Positions 42,932-51,589 of a stretch of DNA of 64,000 bases are shown here, in pieces. Source of the DNA: Diaminobutyricibacter sp049994905. GTDB taxonomy: Bacteria; Actinomycetota; Actinomycetes; Actinomycetales; Microbacteriaceae. How positions within the stretch are numbered: the stretch's first letter is position 1; every line of letters begins with the position of its first letter. The DNA lies in the NCBI RefSeq assembly GCF_049994905.1, contig NZ_CP188258.1, forward strand, positions 2,790,001-2,854,000. The letters are read 5' to 3'. A program made the translations under genes and the position numbers. The notes below the pieces were generated by a model, which made no database searches, was not told the origin of the DNA, and saw only the letters and a list, made by a program, of their open reading frames with translations.

Positions 42932-43126
42932 CCATGAATACTACGAGGGAGAACGCCATCGGCACACGAGGTTCGTTCCACAGCCCACCGGGCGCAGGAG
43001 CAGCAGGCTCGTGCGGGAGGGGTGTCGGGATCCCGCCATGCTCGACTCGGGCCCACTTCCCCCGGTAGCTGTCCGGTACCCCCGAGGAATACCCACCCCG
43101 GGTCGAAGGTCTCAGATCGAGCAGAA

Positions 43127-43849
43127 TCAGTGCGCAACTGGCGTCCGTGAGGCAATGACCACCTCGGCAGCCGCGTGCAGTATGTCTGCGGCGATCTCGA
43201 AGGTGAGATTGCACAGCCGGGCAGTTTCATCGTTCGATCGATGAATCCGACGCGTTCGAATTGAGATTTCGATGTCTTGATAGTCCATGTTGTGAACGAT
43301 GCTGTTTCGAACTGTGAAGAACTCGTCCAGCGATTTCAACCGTTCGAGTGGCACCCGCTCAGCGGCGATTCCGAGGCAGTTGCGTACGCGCTTCTCGAGG
43401 TCACCGCTGCCCTGAAAACTCGCCTTCGCACGGGCACCGAGGTAGTAATCCATAAGACCCCCAGCAGGGTCGGCGCTCAGAACGGCGTCCCGCATGGATG
43501 CGTCCGGCTGCGACGATTTCATCTCCTGGTTGAGGAAGGCAACGTACTGCCCACGTGCACCTGTCTCTCGCGGGATGAGATAGCGCCCAGCGTCATTGAT
43601 GAGGCGCTTCATCGATGCGTCTAGGCCGCTCGAGGTGAATACGATTGCAGCCCGGAGAAGGTCGACCTCTTCCTTTGCCATGCGCCCTTGCGCGTTGGCG
43701 TTCGCTTCTCGTCTGGCCTGCGACATCGACTGCACCACGTCGAAAATGCCTGACACACTTTCGTGTGCACCACGAAGGTAGCGGTAGGCATTGCGTATCT
43801 CTGGAACTCGAGCCTTTGGGCCCGGACGAAGGTCCGCGATGACTACCAT
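43127..43849 (-). CDS. HEPN-motif protein, possible phage-defence or toxin RNase
   Basis: 240 aa from ATG 43849. R181-N-S-I-V-H186 in FFTVRNSIVHNMDY is the R-x4-H motif of HEPN RNases, set in an all-helical protein. LLRAAIVFTSSGLDASMKRLI is typical of RiboL-PSP-HEPN-like proteins. No ribosome binding site; TAGAAT ends seven bases upstream, so it is leaderless. The longer upstream frame is rejected. It lies next to the att site at 44017; no antitoxin gene overlaps it. Confidence 0.65.
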   Translation of the reverse strand: MVVIADLRPGPKARVPEIRNAYRYLRGAHESVSGIFDVVQSMSQARREANANAQGRMAKEEVDLLRAAIVFTSSGLDASMKRLINDAGRYLIPRETGARGQYVAFLNQEMKSSQPDASMRDAVLSADPAGGLMDYYLGARAKASFQGSGDLEKRVRNCLGIAAERVPLERLKSLDEFFTVRNSIVHNMDYQDIEISIRTRRIHRSNDETARLCNLTFEIAADILHAAAEVVIASRTPVAH

Positions 43850-43964
43850 GAGCCGAATTCTAGGGTTGCCGGGCTCGTCCGCCGTGGAGGTCCGCCCAAG
43901 TGCACTCGCATGCTGCAACGCGCGTAGGGGTCAACCGTAGGGGTCAAGTGCTCCGGAAACGATT

Positions 43965-44000
43965 CAGGGGCCACCTCCGATGTCTCGGAAATAGCCCCTG
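43965..44000. terminator. Nested hairpin before the att site
   Basis: CAGGGGC/GCCCCTG with an inner TCCGA/TCGGA stem forms a two-part hairpin 16 bp before the direct repeat. Such structures commonly end an integrase or other element gene beside an att site; here no integrase is left. Confidence 0.6.
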
Positions 44001-44016
44001 ATCTGCTATTTATTTG

Positions 44017-44061
44017 GTCGGGCTGACAGGATTTGAACCTGCGACCCCTTGACCCCCAGTC
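44017..44061. repeat. attachment-site copy (left), 45-bp direct repeat
   Basis: 45 bp identical to 52398-52442, which is the 3' half of the tRNA-Pro gene from the T-arm through the anticodon loop. Here the tRNA sequence breaks off after the anticodon, so this is the partial copy left by tRNA-targeted integration. Confidence 0.9.
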
Positions 44062-44312
44062 GAGACCCGCGCGTGGGGTGAATAGCCATGTGTTTACTGG
44101 GGATGAGTGGGTGCTCGCCGGTGTTTGGGGCGGTTCGCAAGCGAATGAGATTTCCGGACGTTTCCGGGCATTTCCCTAAACTTCCCGATCCATAGTGCCC
44201 CGATGTTGCCCACTATTTCGAGCGGCGAACGGGGCAACCGATGGCGCCCGAAGTCACGATCCGTGGATATGAAGCACCAGTCATGCGCTCAGACTAAGCG
44301 TCACTACCGTCG

Positions 44313-44456
44313 TCAGTCGCCTGATTCTGGCAGCCCCTCGTCGCTGTCCTCTGGGTGAAGAAGCCGCTCGAGTTCGGCATCCATCTCTTTCTCGATCGCG
44401 TGCGCGTCTCGGATCGCCTGAAAGAGTTCCTTGTCGAACTTGTCTTCGTCGCCCAT
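44313..44456 (-). CDS. Small acidic hypothetical protein
   Basis: 47 aa: MGDEDKFDKELFQAIRDAH, then IEKEMDAELERLLHPEDSDE, ending GLPESGD. It is highly charged and helical, with codon use typical of coding DNA (G/C third positions). No family recognised. GAGGG lies close to the ATG. It could be a small regulator or antitoxin-like protein of the island. Confidence 0.5.
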   Translation of the reverse strand: MGDEDKFDKELFQAIRDAHAIEKEMDAELERLLHPEDSDEGLPESGD

Positions 44457-44720
44457 GCCCTCATGGTGCCACCTCGACGTGCAAGGTCGGAGGACCGCCC
44501 TGGCGATCCTCCCGCCGCCGACTCACGACCGAATCGGATGTTCGATCATGTTCGCTAGTTGCCCAAGAACCAAAGCTGACAATTAGAACATACTTCTCCC
44601 TTCGCGGCGTGTCGAACAATCAATACCGCGTTTGCCGGGTGGATTGTGTTAACGCGCGGAAAGCGAATCTCGGCCGACGGAATCGACCGAATGTACAGAA
44701 CGCCGAAAGGATAGCTGACG

Positions 44721-45377
44721 ATGAGCGTGAGACCGAAGGAACCTGGAAAGGCCATGCTCTGCGCATGTTGCGGCCTACCTCGTGACATTTACCGAGATAG
44801 CGCGAGCGCCCAACAGGTTTGCGACGAATGCAAGAGACACAGCACACGAGACTGGCATCAAGTTGCAAACATCCATTCGAAATGGGTTACCGAGCACTTC
44901 CAGGATGTGCGGAGCGAAATGCAACGACGACGCCTCGAGGAGATCGAACGCGACCGCGAGAACGCCCGACGCATCAAAGAGCTGACGGCCCAATTAGCCG
45001 ACCTGTCTGACGTCGTGAGTCGAGACTATGCAAACGCCCCGATCGGCGACCTCCAGAGCTGGCTGAGGTCGCAGCTTGTGGAAGATGCACAGCAAGCGAC
45101 GCGCTCAGCGTTCAGGGCCCGGAGCGCCGCAATGGCCGTCCTCTGGAACCTCGACGGATTGCATCACGAAAGCCCAAATGGTAAGACATGCGTTTGCGGC
45201 AGAAAGGTGTCCGACTGTCGCGAACTCAGGTTTCTGGCCGATTGCACTTCAACCTTGTACGGATGGGAGCAGCAGCAGCTCGACCGGCTCAAGAAAGGGC
45301 TTGAGTGCGGCCTACCCCGCGAACATCCTGAGATGGTGAAGCGCAACGGATACACGACATACCGGCGGGTCGGCTAA
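44721..45377 (+). CDS. Hypothetical zinc-ribbon and coiled-coil protein
   Basis: 218 aa. Cysteines C14, C16/C17, C34 and C37 (LCACCGLP, QQVCDECKR) suit a zinc ribbon. A charged coiled coil follows at about 60-100 (MQRRRLEEIERDRENARRIKELTAQL), and a second Cys cluster C157, C159, C166 lies near the end. AAGGA lies nine bases before the ATG. Function unknown; the layout suits a nucleic-acid-binding or structural phage/island protein. More A/T-rich than neighbouring chromosomal genes. Confidence 0.7.
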   Translation: MSVRPKEPGKAMLCACCGLPRDIYRDSASAQQVCDECKRHSTRDWHQVANIHSKWVTEHFQDVRSEMQRRRLEEIERDRENARRIKELTAQLADLSDVVSRDYANAPIGDLQSWLRSQLVEDAQQATRSAFRARSAAMAVLWNLDGLHHESPNGKTCVCGRKVSDCRELRFLADCTSTLYGWEQQQLDRLKKGLECGLPREHPEMVKRNGYTTYRRVG

Positions 45378-45467
45378 CTGCCGTGACCTCGCGCTGGGCA
45401 TAGCGTCGACGTGAACAAATACGATTCGACTGCACTGCGACAATATACGGCCGCTAGAGCGTGTTGA

Positions 45468-46118
45468 TCAAGAGGCTGAGGCCCAGCGGGGCCAGGGCGC
45501 CCATCCTTCGGGGAGGTCGCGGAGTATGGGTTTCGCAGCCTTGAGACGTTCTACGGCAAGGTCTTGGGAGCGAGACCGCCCTGAGCTCGCGCCGTCCTGA
45601 TAGGTGTACGCGTACTCGACCCATGGACGAAGTCCGCGTTCGATGGTCTCTCGATAGTTGCCACTGACTATCGCGAACACTTGGTGCTCGAGTTCGTCGG
45701 CTTCTGCCTGCCAGTTCGAGTCACAGGCGTCGCAACCGCAGACCGGATAGTGAAAGTCGTGCAGCAATCCCGCGTGCATGTAGATCCCCGGGTACGCGGT
45801 GAAGACCAACGTAAAGGACGCGCACCCTGCGCCATTCGGTCGTATCCGCACGGCCCGCACCACGTCGTGAAATGCGGGACGCAGCAAATCCGCCGCCGTC
45901 TCGACGCCCTCATCGATCTCGACGTTGTAGTTCTCGCGTAGGTGCGCGATGAGGGCTTCGGCGACGATGTGTACTGGCGCGAATCGCTCAGGATGCGTGT
46001 CAACTGAGTAGGTGTCCTCCGGAGGCGACCCGCGCCACCGATTTCCGTAGTCGATCACCTGGCCGTCAGCGTCGCGGAACACCGGTGCGTCGATAGGGGG
46101 ACGGACGTAGGAGCTCAC
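45468..46118 (-). CDS. DUF6226 family protein
   Basis: 216 aa from GTG 46118. SSYVRPPIDAPVFRDADGQVIDYGNRW, HIVAEALIAHLRENYNVEIDEG, LVFTAYPGIYMHAGLLHDFHYPVCGCDACDSNW (Cys-rich) and RGLRPWVEYAYTY agree with the DUF6226 proteins I know from Microbacteriaceae. Its role is unknown. The longer upstream frame runs through the transposase remnant and is rejected. Confidence 0.75.
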   Translation of the reverse strand: MSSYVRPPIDAPVFRDADGQVIDYGNRWRGSPPEDTYSVDTHPERFAPVHIVAEALIAHLRENYNVEIDEGVETAADLLRPAFHDVVRAVRIRPNGAGCASFTLVFTAYPGIYMHAGLLHDFHYPVCGCDACDSNWQAEADELEHQVFAIVSGNYRETIERGLRPWVEYAYTYQDGASSGRSRSQDLAVERLKAAKPILRDLPEGWAPWPRWASAS

Positions 46119-46162
46119 CTCGTCATCTTGCCGCACCGGCGCGATACCGGTCGAGCCAGCGT

Positions 46163-46390
46163 TCACGCCTGCCGAGCGAGGTCCATCAGCGTGGCGGCGA
46201 GGCCGACGGCGGCTCGGTAGTTGCGGAGGAGCTTGTCGGAGCGCATCGCGATCCCACACCACTGCTTGAGCCGGTTGAAGCAGCGCTCGACGACGTTGCG
46301 ACCCTTGTAGCGTTCCCGGTGCTGGTCGCCGAAGTCGTCGGCCGGCCCCGCTTCTTGCGACGGTGCGCGATCTGATCATCACGCTCCGCC
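46163..46390 (-). pseudogene. IS5-family transposase, C-terminal remnant
   Basis: The minus strand reads RERYKGRNVVERCFNRLKQW, then MRSDKLLRNYRAAVGLAATLMDLARQA and a stop at 46163-46165. This is the end of an IS5-type DDE transposase with the glutamate of the triad (VER-x-F-x-RLKQW). Upstream, AHRRKKRGRP belongs to the same protein in another frame, so there is a frameshift; the N-terminal half is absent. Confidence 0.8.
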
Positions 46391-47093
46391 ATCATCGCCA
46401 CTCTCACCGCGTGGGACTGAGCCGGACAACCTCTCACGGTTGCATTGGCTCATCGTTGCGTTAGGTCGCCGCGACACGTCTCCTGGCTCGCTGCGCTCGC
46501 CCTCGCCGTCGCGTTGCGTAACCGATCCGCAGCCGGTGCGCGTCTCAGACCGTATTGTCGCGCGGCGCGGCGGTGCGGTGACGATTCGGGGGCGTCTGCG
46601 AGACGTCAGGCAAGGCACCTAGTCTCGTGGCGGCGCGATTCCTTTGCCCCGTAACGACCGCGACACTGACGATACATCGCCTGTCACCTCCACGGGTCCG
46701 CGGTGTCACAGTGGGTCGCTCCCCGGCTCGCTGGCGCTCGCCTCCGCTTAACGTCTCACGGCGAACAACGAGACGGTGACCGTGACGTCACCGACCGAGA
46801 CGTCACCGTGCCGGTGGCGGGACGAGGCGAGATGGGCGGATGTGAGACGACGACGAGACGGTGACGCCGCCCTGGTACGAGAAAGATGCGCGGGAAGATA
46901 CGGCAGGGGTACGGATACCTCGACTACGGAGCCTCATGAAACCTGGAGGCACGACGAGACGATACCGAGATTCAGGCTCGGTCAGGGACGTGACGCGTGA
47001 TGCCATCACCTACCGCCTCGGCTTGAGCAAGCCGCACCCTCTTCGCTGCAGGGACTCACCTGGGATGGCGGTGGCGGCTGTCATAGTTGGCAT
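46391..47093. other. Gene-free stretch
   Basis: About 700 bp with no convincing gene in any frame. CGAGACGGTGAC occurs at 46769-46780 and 46854-46865, and GACGTCACCG twice between them. CATAGT (47082-47087) lies six bases before the next start and may be its -10. Confidence 0.4.
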
Positions 47094-48173
47094 GTGACTG
47101 CTGAGCAAAACCTAAACACAGAGTTGATTCACACTGGTCCCAAACGCAGTTTTGCCCTGCCCAACGCGAAGGCGATCGAGAACACAGCCGCCTCGCTCGC
47201 CGCTTCCGTGAGCGCGCTTCACAGTGCAACCGCGCTCGCCGCCGCCTCGACCATAGGGTCGAGCGTTCTGGCTAACGCGTCGCGCATGACTGGGTATCCA
47301 GACCTGTCTCGCTCAATGGGCGCCGGGCTTGCAGCTGGTGCAATTGGGAGTATTGGCGAAAATGCTCGCCGCCTCGTATCCGACGTTGACCTTAGCAACT
47401 TTGGCTCAACGATTCTTGGCACCACCGCCAGTGCGGCTGCGCTGGCGTCATTCGAGGTATTCAAACCGGGGAGCATCGCAATGAACTCGATTCCCCGATT
47501 CGACCTGAGTTCATTTACAGGATCGATTGCGGCCTCCTACGCGCCAAGCACTATCGCTCTGTCTACGCTAGCTTCGGCAGGCGTCCTGTCGGATCTGAAA
47601 AAACTCAACGCCAGCCTCACGGGCGCTGCGGGCAGTGAAATTCTGAAAACGGCGGCGGCAACCGTCGATAGCAGAATCCGCTCAGTGCAACTCGGATTCG
47701 TCTCTCCCACCGGGTCTGCCCTCGGAGGATTTGGGCGGCTCCAAACTGTCATTGAAGCTAACGAAAGCCTCCGCGCAAGCGTTGAGCGAACTCTGCGTGC
47801 TACGCAGACCGAGGGCGCATTCGGGTTCGATTTCCACGGAGTGCGGTCCGGAGCCATTGAGGTCGCTTCGATCCTCGAAACCACACCCGCGCTCGAAAAG
47901 GCTTTGCTGGAACCGCTGGAAGAAATCAAGCAGTACGAGGATCTCGACGATGAGCTTCTCCTCGACTTCGGTGAGGCCCTCGGCTGGTGGGATCAGATTC
48001 GCGCGCATCGAGTTTCGACCGCCGGCATTCTCCTGGGGTTCACGGTCGGTCTACTGAAATTCGTGACCTCGTCCGCTAGCGGGCAGCCGATTCCTGAGAA
48101 TGTCTTCGAGTCGGTAGCTGCCGGGGGTGGCGTCTATTGGTACCTATCAAACTCAGCTCGACATCGGCCTTAG
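47094..48173 (+). CDS. Ala/Ser-rich hypothetical protein with C-terminal membrane helices
   Basis: 359 aa, GTG start without a ribosome binding site, probably leaderless. The first 200 residues are rich in Ala, Ser and Gly (TAASLAASVSALHSATALAAAS, ILGTTASAAALASF) with a repetitive character. A charged helical part follows (LEKALLEPLEEIKQYEDLDDELLLDFGEALGWWDQI), then two hydrophobic segments near the end. No family recognised. It heads a group of unknown genes ending with the NERD gene. Confidence 0.6.
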   Translation: MTAEQNLNTELIHTGPKRSFALPNAKAIENTAASLAASVSALHSATALAAASTIGSSVLANASRMTGYPDLSRSMGAGLAAGAIGSIGENARRLVSDVDLSNFGSTILGTTASAAALASFEVFKPGSIAMNSIPRFDLSSFTGSIAASYAPSTIALSTLASAGVLSDLKKLNASLTGAAGSEILKTAAATVDSRIRSVQLGFVSPTGSALGGFGRLQTVIEANESLRASVERTLRATQTEGAFGFDFHGVRSGAIEVASILETTPALEKALLEPLEEIKQYEDLDDELLLDFGEALGWWDQIRAHRVSTAGILLGFTVGLLKFVTSSASGQPIPENVFESVAAGGGVYWYLSNSARHRP

Positions 48174-48190
48174 GAAATGCGGCTCCTGTC

Positions 48191-48316
48191 GATCGCCCTG
48201 AGACCTGGATCAAAGTCCAACAGGATGGGACGACTATGAAGCGATTCGCTGAACTCGAGTCTGAGGTGGACCGGGCGCATGGGCGACGGAGCATTTGGAG
48301 ATGCAACGCCCCGTGA
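48191..48316 (+). pseudogene. Fragment of a second NERD protein gene
   Basis: 42 codons in frame, DRPETWIKVQQDGTTMKRF followed by AELESEVDRAHGRRSIW, match the C-terminal part of the protein at 49337-50125 (DRPETWTEVERDATTMERF, AELESEVDQAHMRRNLW). The membrane helix and everything upstream are missing. Confidence 0.75.
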
Positions 48317-48341
48317 CGTTGGCAGCCGTTAGCCTTCGACT

Positions 48342-49253
48342 ATGGAGCTTGAACCGCTCAGTAGCGCCGATCGTATCGAGGTCAGTAGCGCCATCATCGG
48401 GCTCGCGACGGCGTCGAAACGGCTCGCGAACGCCGCAATTGGGCATCAGCCCGAGACACCATCAGTTGCTGCGACGTTGCTCGAAGATCGATTCAACTCA
48501 GTACGGACGTGGCGGGGCAGCGCACCAATACGCCACGCCCACGAAGATGTCTTCTTCGCCGAACTGGCAGCATTCGACCACATGCGCGCATACGTCGCGG
48601 CCATCGATTCGCCTGAGGTGTTGAGCGTGTCACTGGCAACAATCGCCCGCGGCGGCATCGAAGCGTTCGGCCGCGCGAAGTGGATGGTCGAACCGGTGAG
48701 CGCGGCCGAACTTGTCGAGCGGCATGCGGCCCTGACGATAAGTGACCTGCGCTACATCATCAAACTCCAAGCGGAGAAGAGTCTGCGACGCTGGGGCGGT
48801 AAACCCATCAGCGCTCGTGAACTCGAAGCCGATGTGAGATCCGATCTCCTTTCCCTTGGGCTGGACGAAAGGCAGGCGCCGACGCCGACCGGATTCGCCA
48901 GCGAATTGTTAGAGGAGGTTCTTGAGAACAACGGCAGGCTCCAGTACAGCCAGATCAGCTCGATCGCCCACGGAGAGAGTTTCGCAGTGAACGCCTTCCT
49001 CGACGTCCACGACGCGGACAAGTCATCCCCGACAAGCGACTCGGTTTCGTTCGGAATCCCTCGCAGTATTGCCATCGAATACGCGCTGTACCTGGCCACC
49101 TGCTGCGCATACGTTCAGAGGCTGATTATCGACATATTCAACGTCCGGGCGGACGAAGCAAACCTGTGGGATACGGCACGCACAGACTCACTCGCCCGGA
49201 TCGCGGCGCTCGCGGCCAGTCGTGTGCCTCCTGCTGGCGATCGACTGCCTTAA
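48342..49253 (+). CDS. Hypothetical protein
   Basis: 303 aa, mainly helical. Notable stretches are FFAELAAFDHMRAYVAAIDSPE, LATIARGGIEAFGRAKWMVEP, LRYIIKLQAEKSLRRWGG and YALYLATCCAYVQRLIIDIFN. No signal peptide and no clear membrane span. TAGCCT lies six bases before the ATG and no ribosome binding site is present, so leaderless. It sits between two NERD sequences. Function unknown. Confidence 0.65.
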   Translation: MELEPLSSADRIEVSSAIIGLATASKRLANAAIGHQPETPSVAATLLEDRFNSVRTWRGSAPIRHAHEDVFFAELAAFDHMRAYVAAIDSPEVLSVSLATIARGGIEAFGRAKWMVEPVSAAELVERHAALTISDLRYIIKLQAEKSLRRWGGKPISARELEADVRSDLLSLGLDERQAPTPTGFASELLEEVLENNGRLQYSQISSIAHGESFAVNAFLDVHDADKSSPTSDSVSFGIPRSIAIEYALYLATCCAYVQRLIIDIFNVRADEANLWDTARTDSLARIAALAASRVPPAGDRLP

Positions 49254-49336
49254 AGGCGGAGCCGCCAACTATAAGCAGCAATCTGCCGCGAACTGGGGAT
49301 GCCGGATCCGGCCGATGCTCTGCCACGCTCAAAACG

Positions 49337-50125
49337 ATGACGAACCAGATTTTCATGCGCGACCGCCCCGCCGGGCTGTCCGCAATCGAAGAGCTACTAC
49401 GGGTCCGAGGAGGCGAGCCGTCGCGAACCGGTTTCGACAGGCTCTTCGGACTCTCCGCGTTGCGGAGCGAGAGCCGTCCGTGGTTTATCGGAGCGCTCGG
49501 CGAGATTACGGTTGGGCGCGCACTCGCAGAGTTACCCGACCCTTGGGTGACTTTCCACTCGCTACCTGTCGGTGAGCGTGGGTCGGATGTCGATCATCTA
49601 GTCATCGGGCCGGGTGGCGTCTTCGTCATCAACACCAAGCATCATCGACGCGCGAAGGTCTGGGTCGGGAGCAGAACGATTTTGGTCAACGGCCGGAAAG
49701 TTCCGTACATCCGTAACTCGGAGTTCGAAGCAGCTCGAGTTGGGAAAATCCTTGCGTCAGCAGAACTTGACGAACGTGCCGTCTGGCCAATCATTGTCTT
49801 GCTCGCCCCAGCACAGGTGACGTGGAAAGCCCGGCCTGAAAACGTGACTGTCCTAGAATCCCGAACCCTCATCCGCTGGTTGAAGAAGCAGCGGCCAGTG
49901 CTATCCGAAGCCGGGATCGCACGCGTTGCCACTTACGTCGATCGCCCAGAGACCTGGACCGAAGTCGAGCGCGATGCGACGACCATGGAACGGTTCGCTG
50001 AACTTGAGTCAGAGGTGGATCAGGCGCATATGCGACGAAACCTCTGGGCGGCCGCGTTTGCGATCGCATGCGGTCTCGGCTTTTGGGTGATCGCCAGCGG
50101 GATTGCTGGCGCCGCAGTTCACTGA
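49337..50125 (+). CDS. NERD domain (nuclease-related) protein with C-terminal membrane helix
   Basis: 262 aa from ATG 49337. The NERD core reads WFIGALGEITVGRALAEL, then GSDVDHLVIGPGGVFVINTKHH with the Asp and the TKHH Lys expected of a restriction-endonuclease-like fold, and KVPYIRNSEFEAARVGKIL. A membrane helix ends the protein (AFAIACGLGFWVIASGIAGA). The substrate is probably nucleic acid at the membrane; NERD proteins are frequent in mobile and defence regions. Confidence 0.82.
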   Translation: MTNQIFMRDRPAGLSAIEELLRVRGGEPSRTGFDRLFGLSALRSESRPWFIGALGEITVGRALAELPDPWVTFHSLPVGERGSDVDHLVIGPGGVFVINTKHHRRAKVWVGSRTILVNGRKVPYIRNSEFEAARVGKILASAELDERAVWPIIVLLAPAQVTWKARPENVTVLESRTLIRWLKKQRPVLSEAGIARVATYVDRPETWTEVERDATTMERFAELESEVDQAHMRRNLWAAAFAIACGLGFWVIASGIAGAAVH

Positions 50126-50455
50126 TTGTCTCGAGTACGTGCCCAACGGACGATGGCCTAGGCACGGCCCACCCGACTCGCATCGCGCCCCTTACGGCTC
50201 GGGCGCTACACGGGCGTTGGCGATGTGAACGGCGCAACGTGGCGCCCGCATGCCGGTAAGAGCCGACCCCGTTCAACAGATTCTCGCGAGAAATGTCGTT
50301 GAGCAGGCGACAGCACTTCTGCTACTCAGCCTCGACGTATCACGCGCCGCGCTGCCGGCCCGTGGCGACGCGGAACACCAAATCTCTCCGCAACTGCCCG
50401 GGCCGAGTTCTCCTGAAAAACCTCGCCGCCGAAGACGGTCGCCGCGCTATGCGAC
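50126..50455. other. Gene-free stretch
   Basis: 330 bp between the NERD gene and the convergent small gene. The open frame at 50250-50462 has no ribosome binding site and no protein-like composition. No strong terminator was found. Confidence 0.35.
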
Positions 50456-50761
50456 TCAATGAACGCCTGAACGATGCCCGAAGCCGGTTTGGGGCTGCTC
50501 CTCGACCCAGGCGAGCACTTCGTCGTCTGTTGGGTCGTCCCCATCACCGTTGAGCAGATACGCGCGGATGCGGACGCGGGATTCGCCTTCCTTGATGGTC
50601 GCGTCGATAACGGCGTCAGTAGAGAGAAACAGCACCCAGTTCACGTCGCTGTCGATGTAGCGGTCATCGCATCCAAGCTCGTCCAGAAGCAAATGCAGGG
50701 CCGGGTGCAGGCCGGATAGGTCGTCAGGTCTCGCGGACGTCGGGGGTCCTCTCATATGCAT
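50456..50761 (-). CDS. Small acidic hypothetical protein
   Basis: 101 aa. HPALHLLLDELGCDDRYIDSDVNWVLFLSTDAVIDATIKEGESRVRIRAYLLNG is protein-like with a conserved-looking hydrophobic pattern, followed by DPTDDEVLAWVEEQPQTGFG. TAGCCT lies seven bases before the ATG and there is no ribosome binding site, so leaderless. No family recognised. Confidence 0.55.
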   Translation of the reverse strand: MHMRGPPTSARPDDLSGLHPALHLLLDELGCDDRYIDSDVNWVLFLSTDAVIDATIKEGESRVRIRAYLLNGDGDDPTDDEVLAWVEEQPQTGFGHRSGVH

Positions 50762-50771
50762 CGACCGAAGG

Positions 50772-51377
50772 CTACGGTCTTACTCCATGCGCGGCGGCGT
50801 CGGCGCACGCTGGCTTCTCTGAAGCACCATGGATTGCACATAATGTCGCGATTGACGCGTCATTTACCGCATCAGATGTGGTCACCATGGGTAGGCCCAG
50901 ATGTCTTTGTGCTGCCCCCAACCACTCGGCCGCAGTCTTGCAAGCGTCAAGGGTGGGGAGGACAGCCTGGTTGTCCGCGTTCTCGATTTCTGCCTGAACG
51001 GCATCATAGGTTGCTTGGTCGGCCGCGGTGAGTGGTCCTCCGCCATACCGTGAAAGCTTGTCCTCCGGGCCACCATCGGCGTAAAGCGCCGTGATCGTCG
51101 CGGCGGCCTTAGCGGCGGCAGTGTCACAACTCACTGAGATCGTCTCGGCCGCCGCAATCGTCTTCGGCCCGAAATCGGGGCGAGGCTTTCCACTGTTCGC
51201 GTTCACGACGACGATACCGATGATGACCGCGAGTGATCCGAGCCAAAGCCACGGCTTTACGCTATTTCTTGTCTTGACAGGAGGCGGTTGCAGGCGCCTC
51301 GGTGCTGGCGGCAGGCCTGGGGAAGCCGATGGTTTCCCCTCCCATGGCCTCTCCGGATAGAGGTTGTTCGGTGTCAC
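50772..51377 (-). CDS. Single-pass membrane protein of unknown function
   Basis: 201 aa from GTG 51377, which overlaps the preceding stop by 4 bp (GTGA) and has GGGAGAG six bases upstream; a GTG 15 bases earlier is less likely. A Pro-rich cytoplasmic start is followed by one helix (PWLWLGSLAVIIGIVVVNA). The extracellular part has three Cys (VSCDTAAAK, DACKTAAEW, TLCAIHG, CADAAA) spaced for disulfides. Not assigned to a family. Confidence 0.65.
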   Translation of the reverse strand: MTPNNLYPERPWEGKPSASPGLPPAPRRLQPPPVKTRNSVKPWLWLGSLAVIIGIVVVNANSGKPRPDFGPKTIAAAETISVSCDTAAAKAAATITALYADGGPEDKLSRYGGGPLTAADQATYDAVQAEIENADNQAVLPTLDACKTAAEWLGAAQRHLGLPMVTTSDAVNDASIATLCAIHGASEKPACADAAAHGVRP

Positions 51378-51589
51378 GCTGGGCTCTCCCACTGCGTCAT
51401 GCGTTCAAACGTGGCGAGAAATGTTGCCGGCAATTTTCCTGGGGAGGTCTCTGGCAGAAGAAAAGGCGTGCCGACGAGTTTCCATCCGTGTTGCGCGACC
51501 CTGTTGATCTCCACAGTGAGCACGTCTGCATAGCTCCGGCCGGGGATGCCGTGAATGTTGACGATGATGTACTCGGTACCGGCGGCCAC
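51374..51589 (-). CDS. Small DUF4177-like protein
   Basis: 71 aa: TEYIIVNIHGIPGRSYADVLTVEINRVAQHGWKLVGTPFLL, then LPATFLATFERM. The strand-helix-strand layout with GW-K-L-V-G in the middle and a final F-x-R strand resembles DUF4177. GTG start, no ribosome binding site. Coupled to the membrane protein gene downstream. Confidence 0.6.
   Translation of the reverse strand: MAAGTEYIIVNIHGIPGRSYADVLTVEINRVAQHGWKLVGTPFLLPETSPGKLPATFLATFERMTQWESPA

Noticed and set aside
50250..50462. Short plus-strand frame near the NERD gene
   Set aside because: No ribosome binding site, no leaderless promoter, and a composition like random high-GC sequence.
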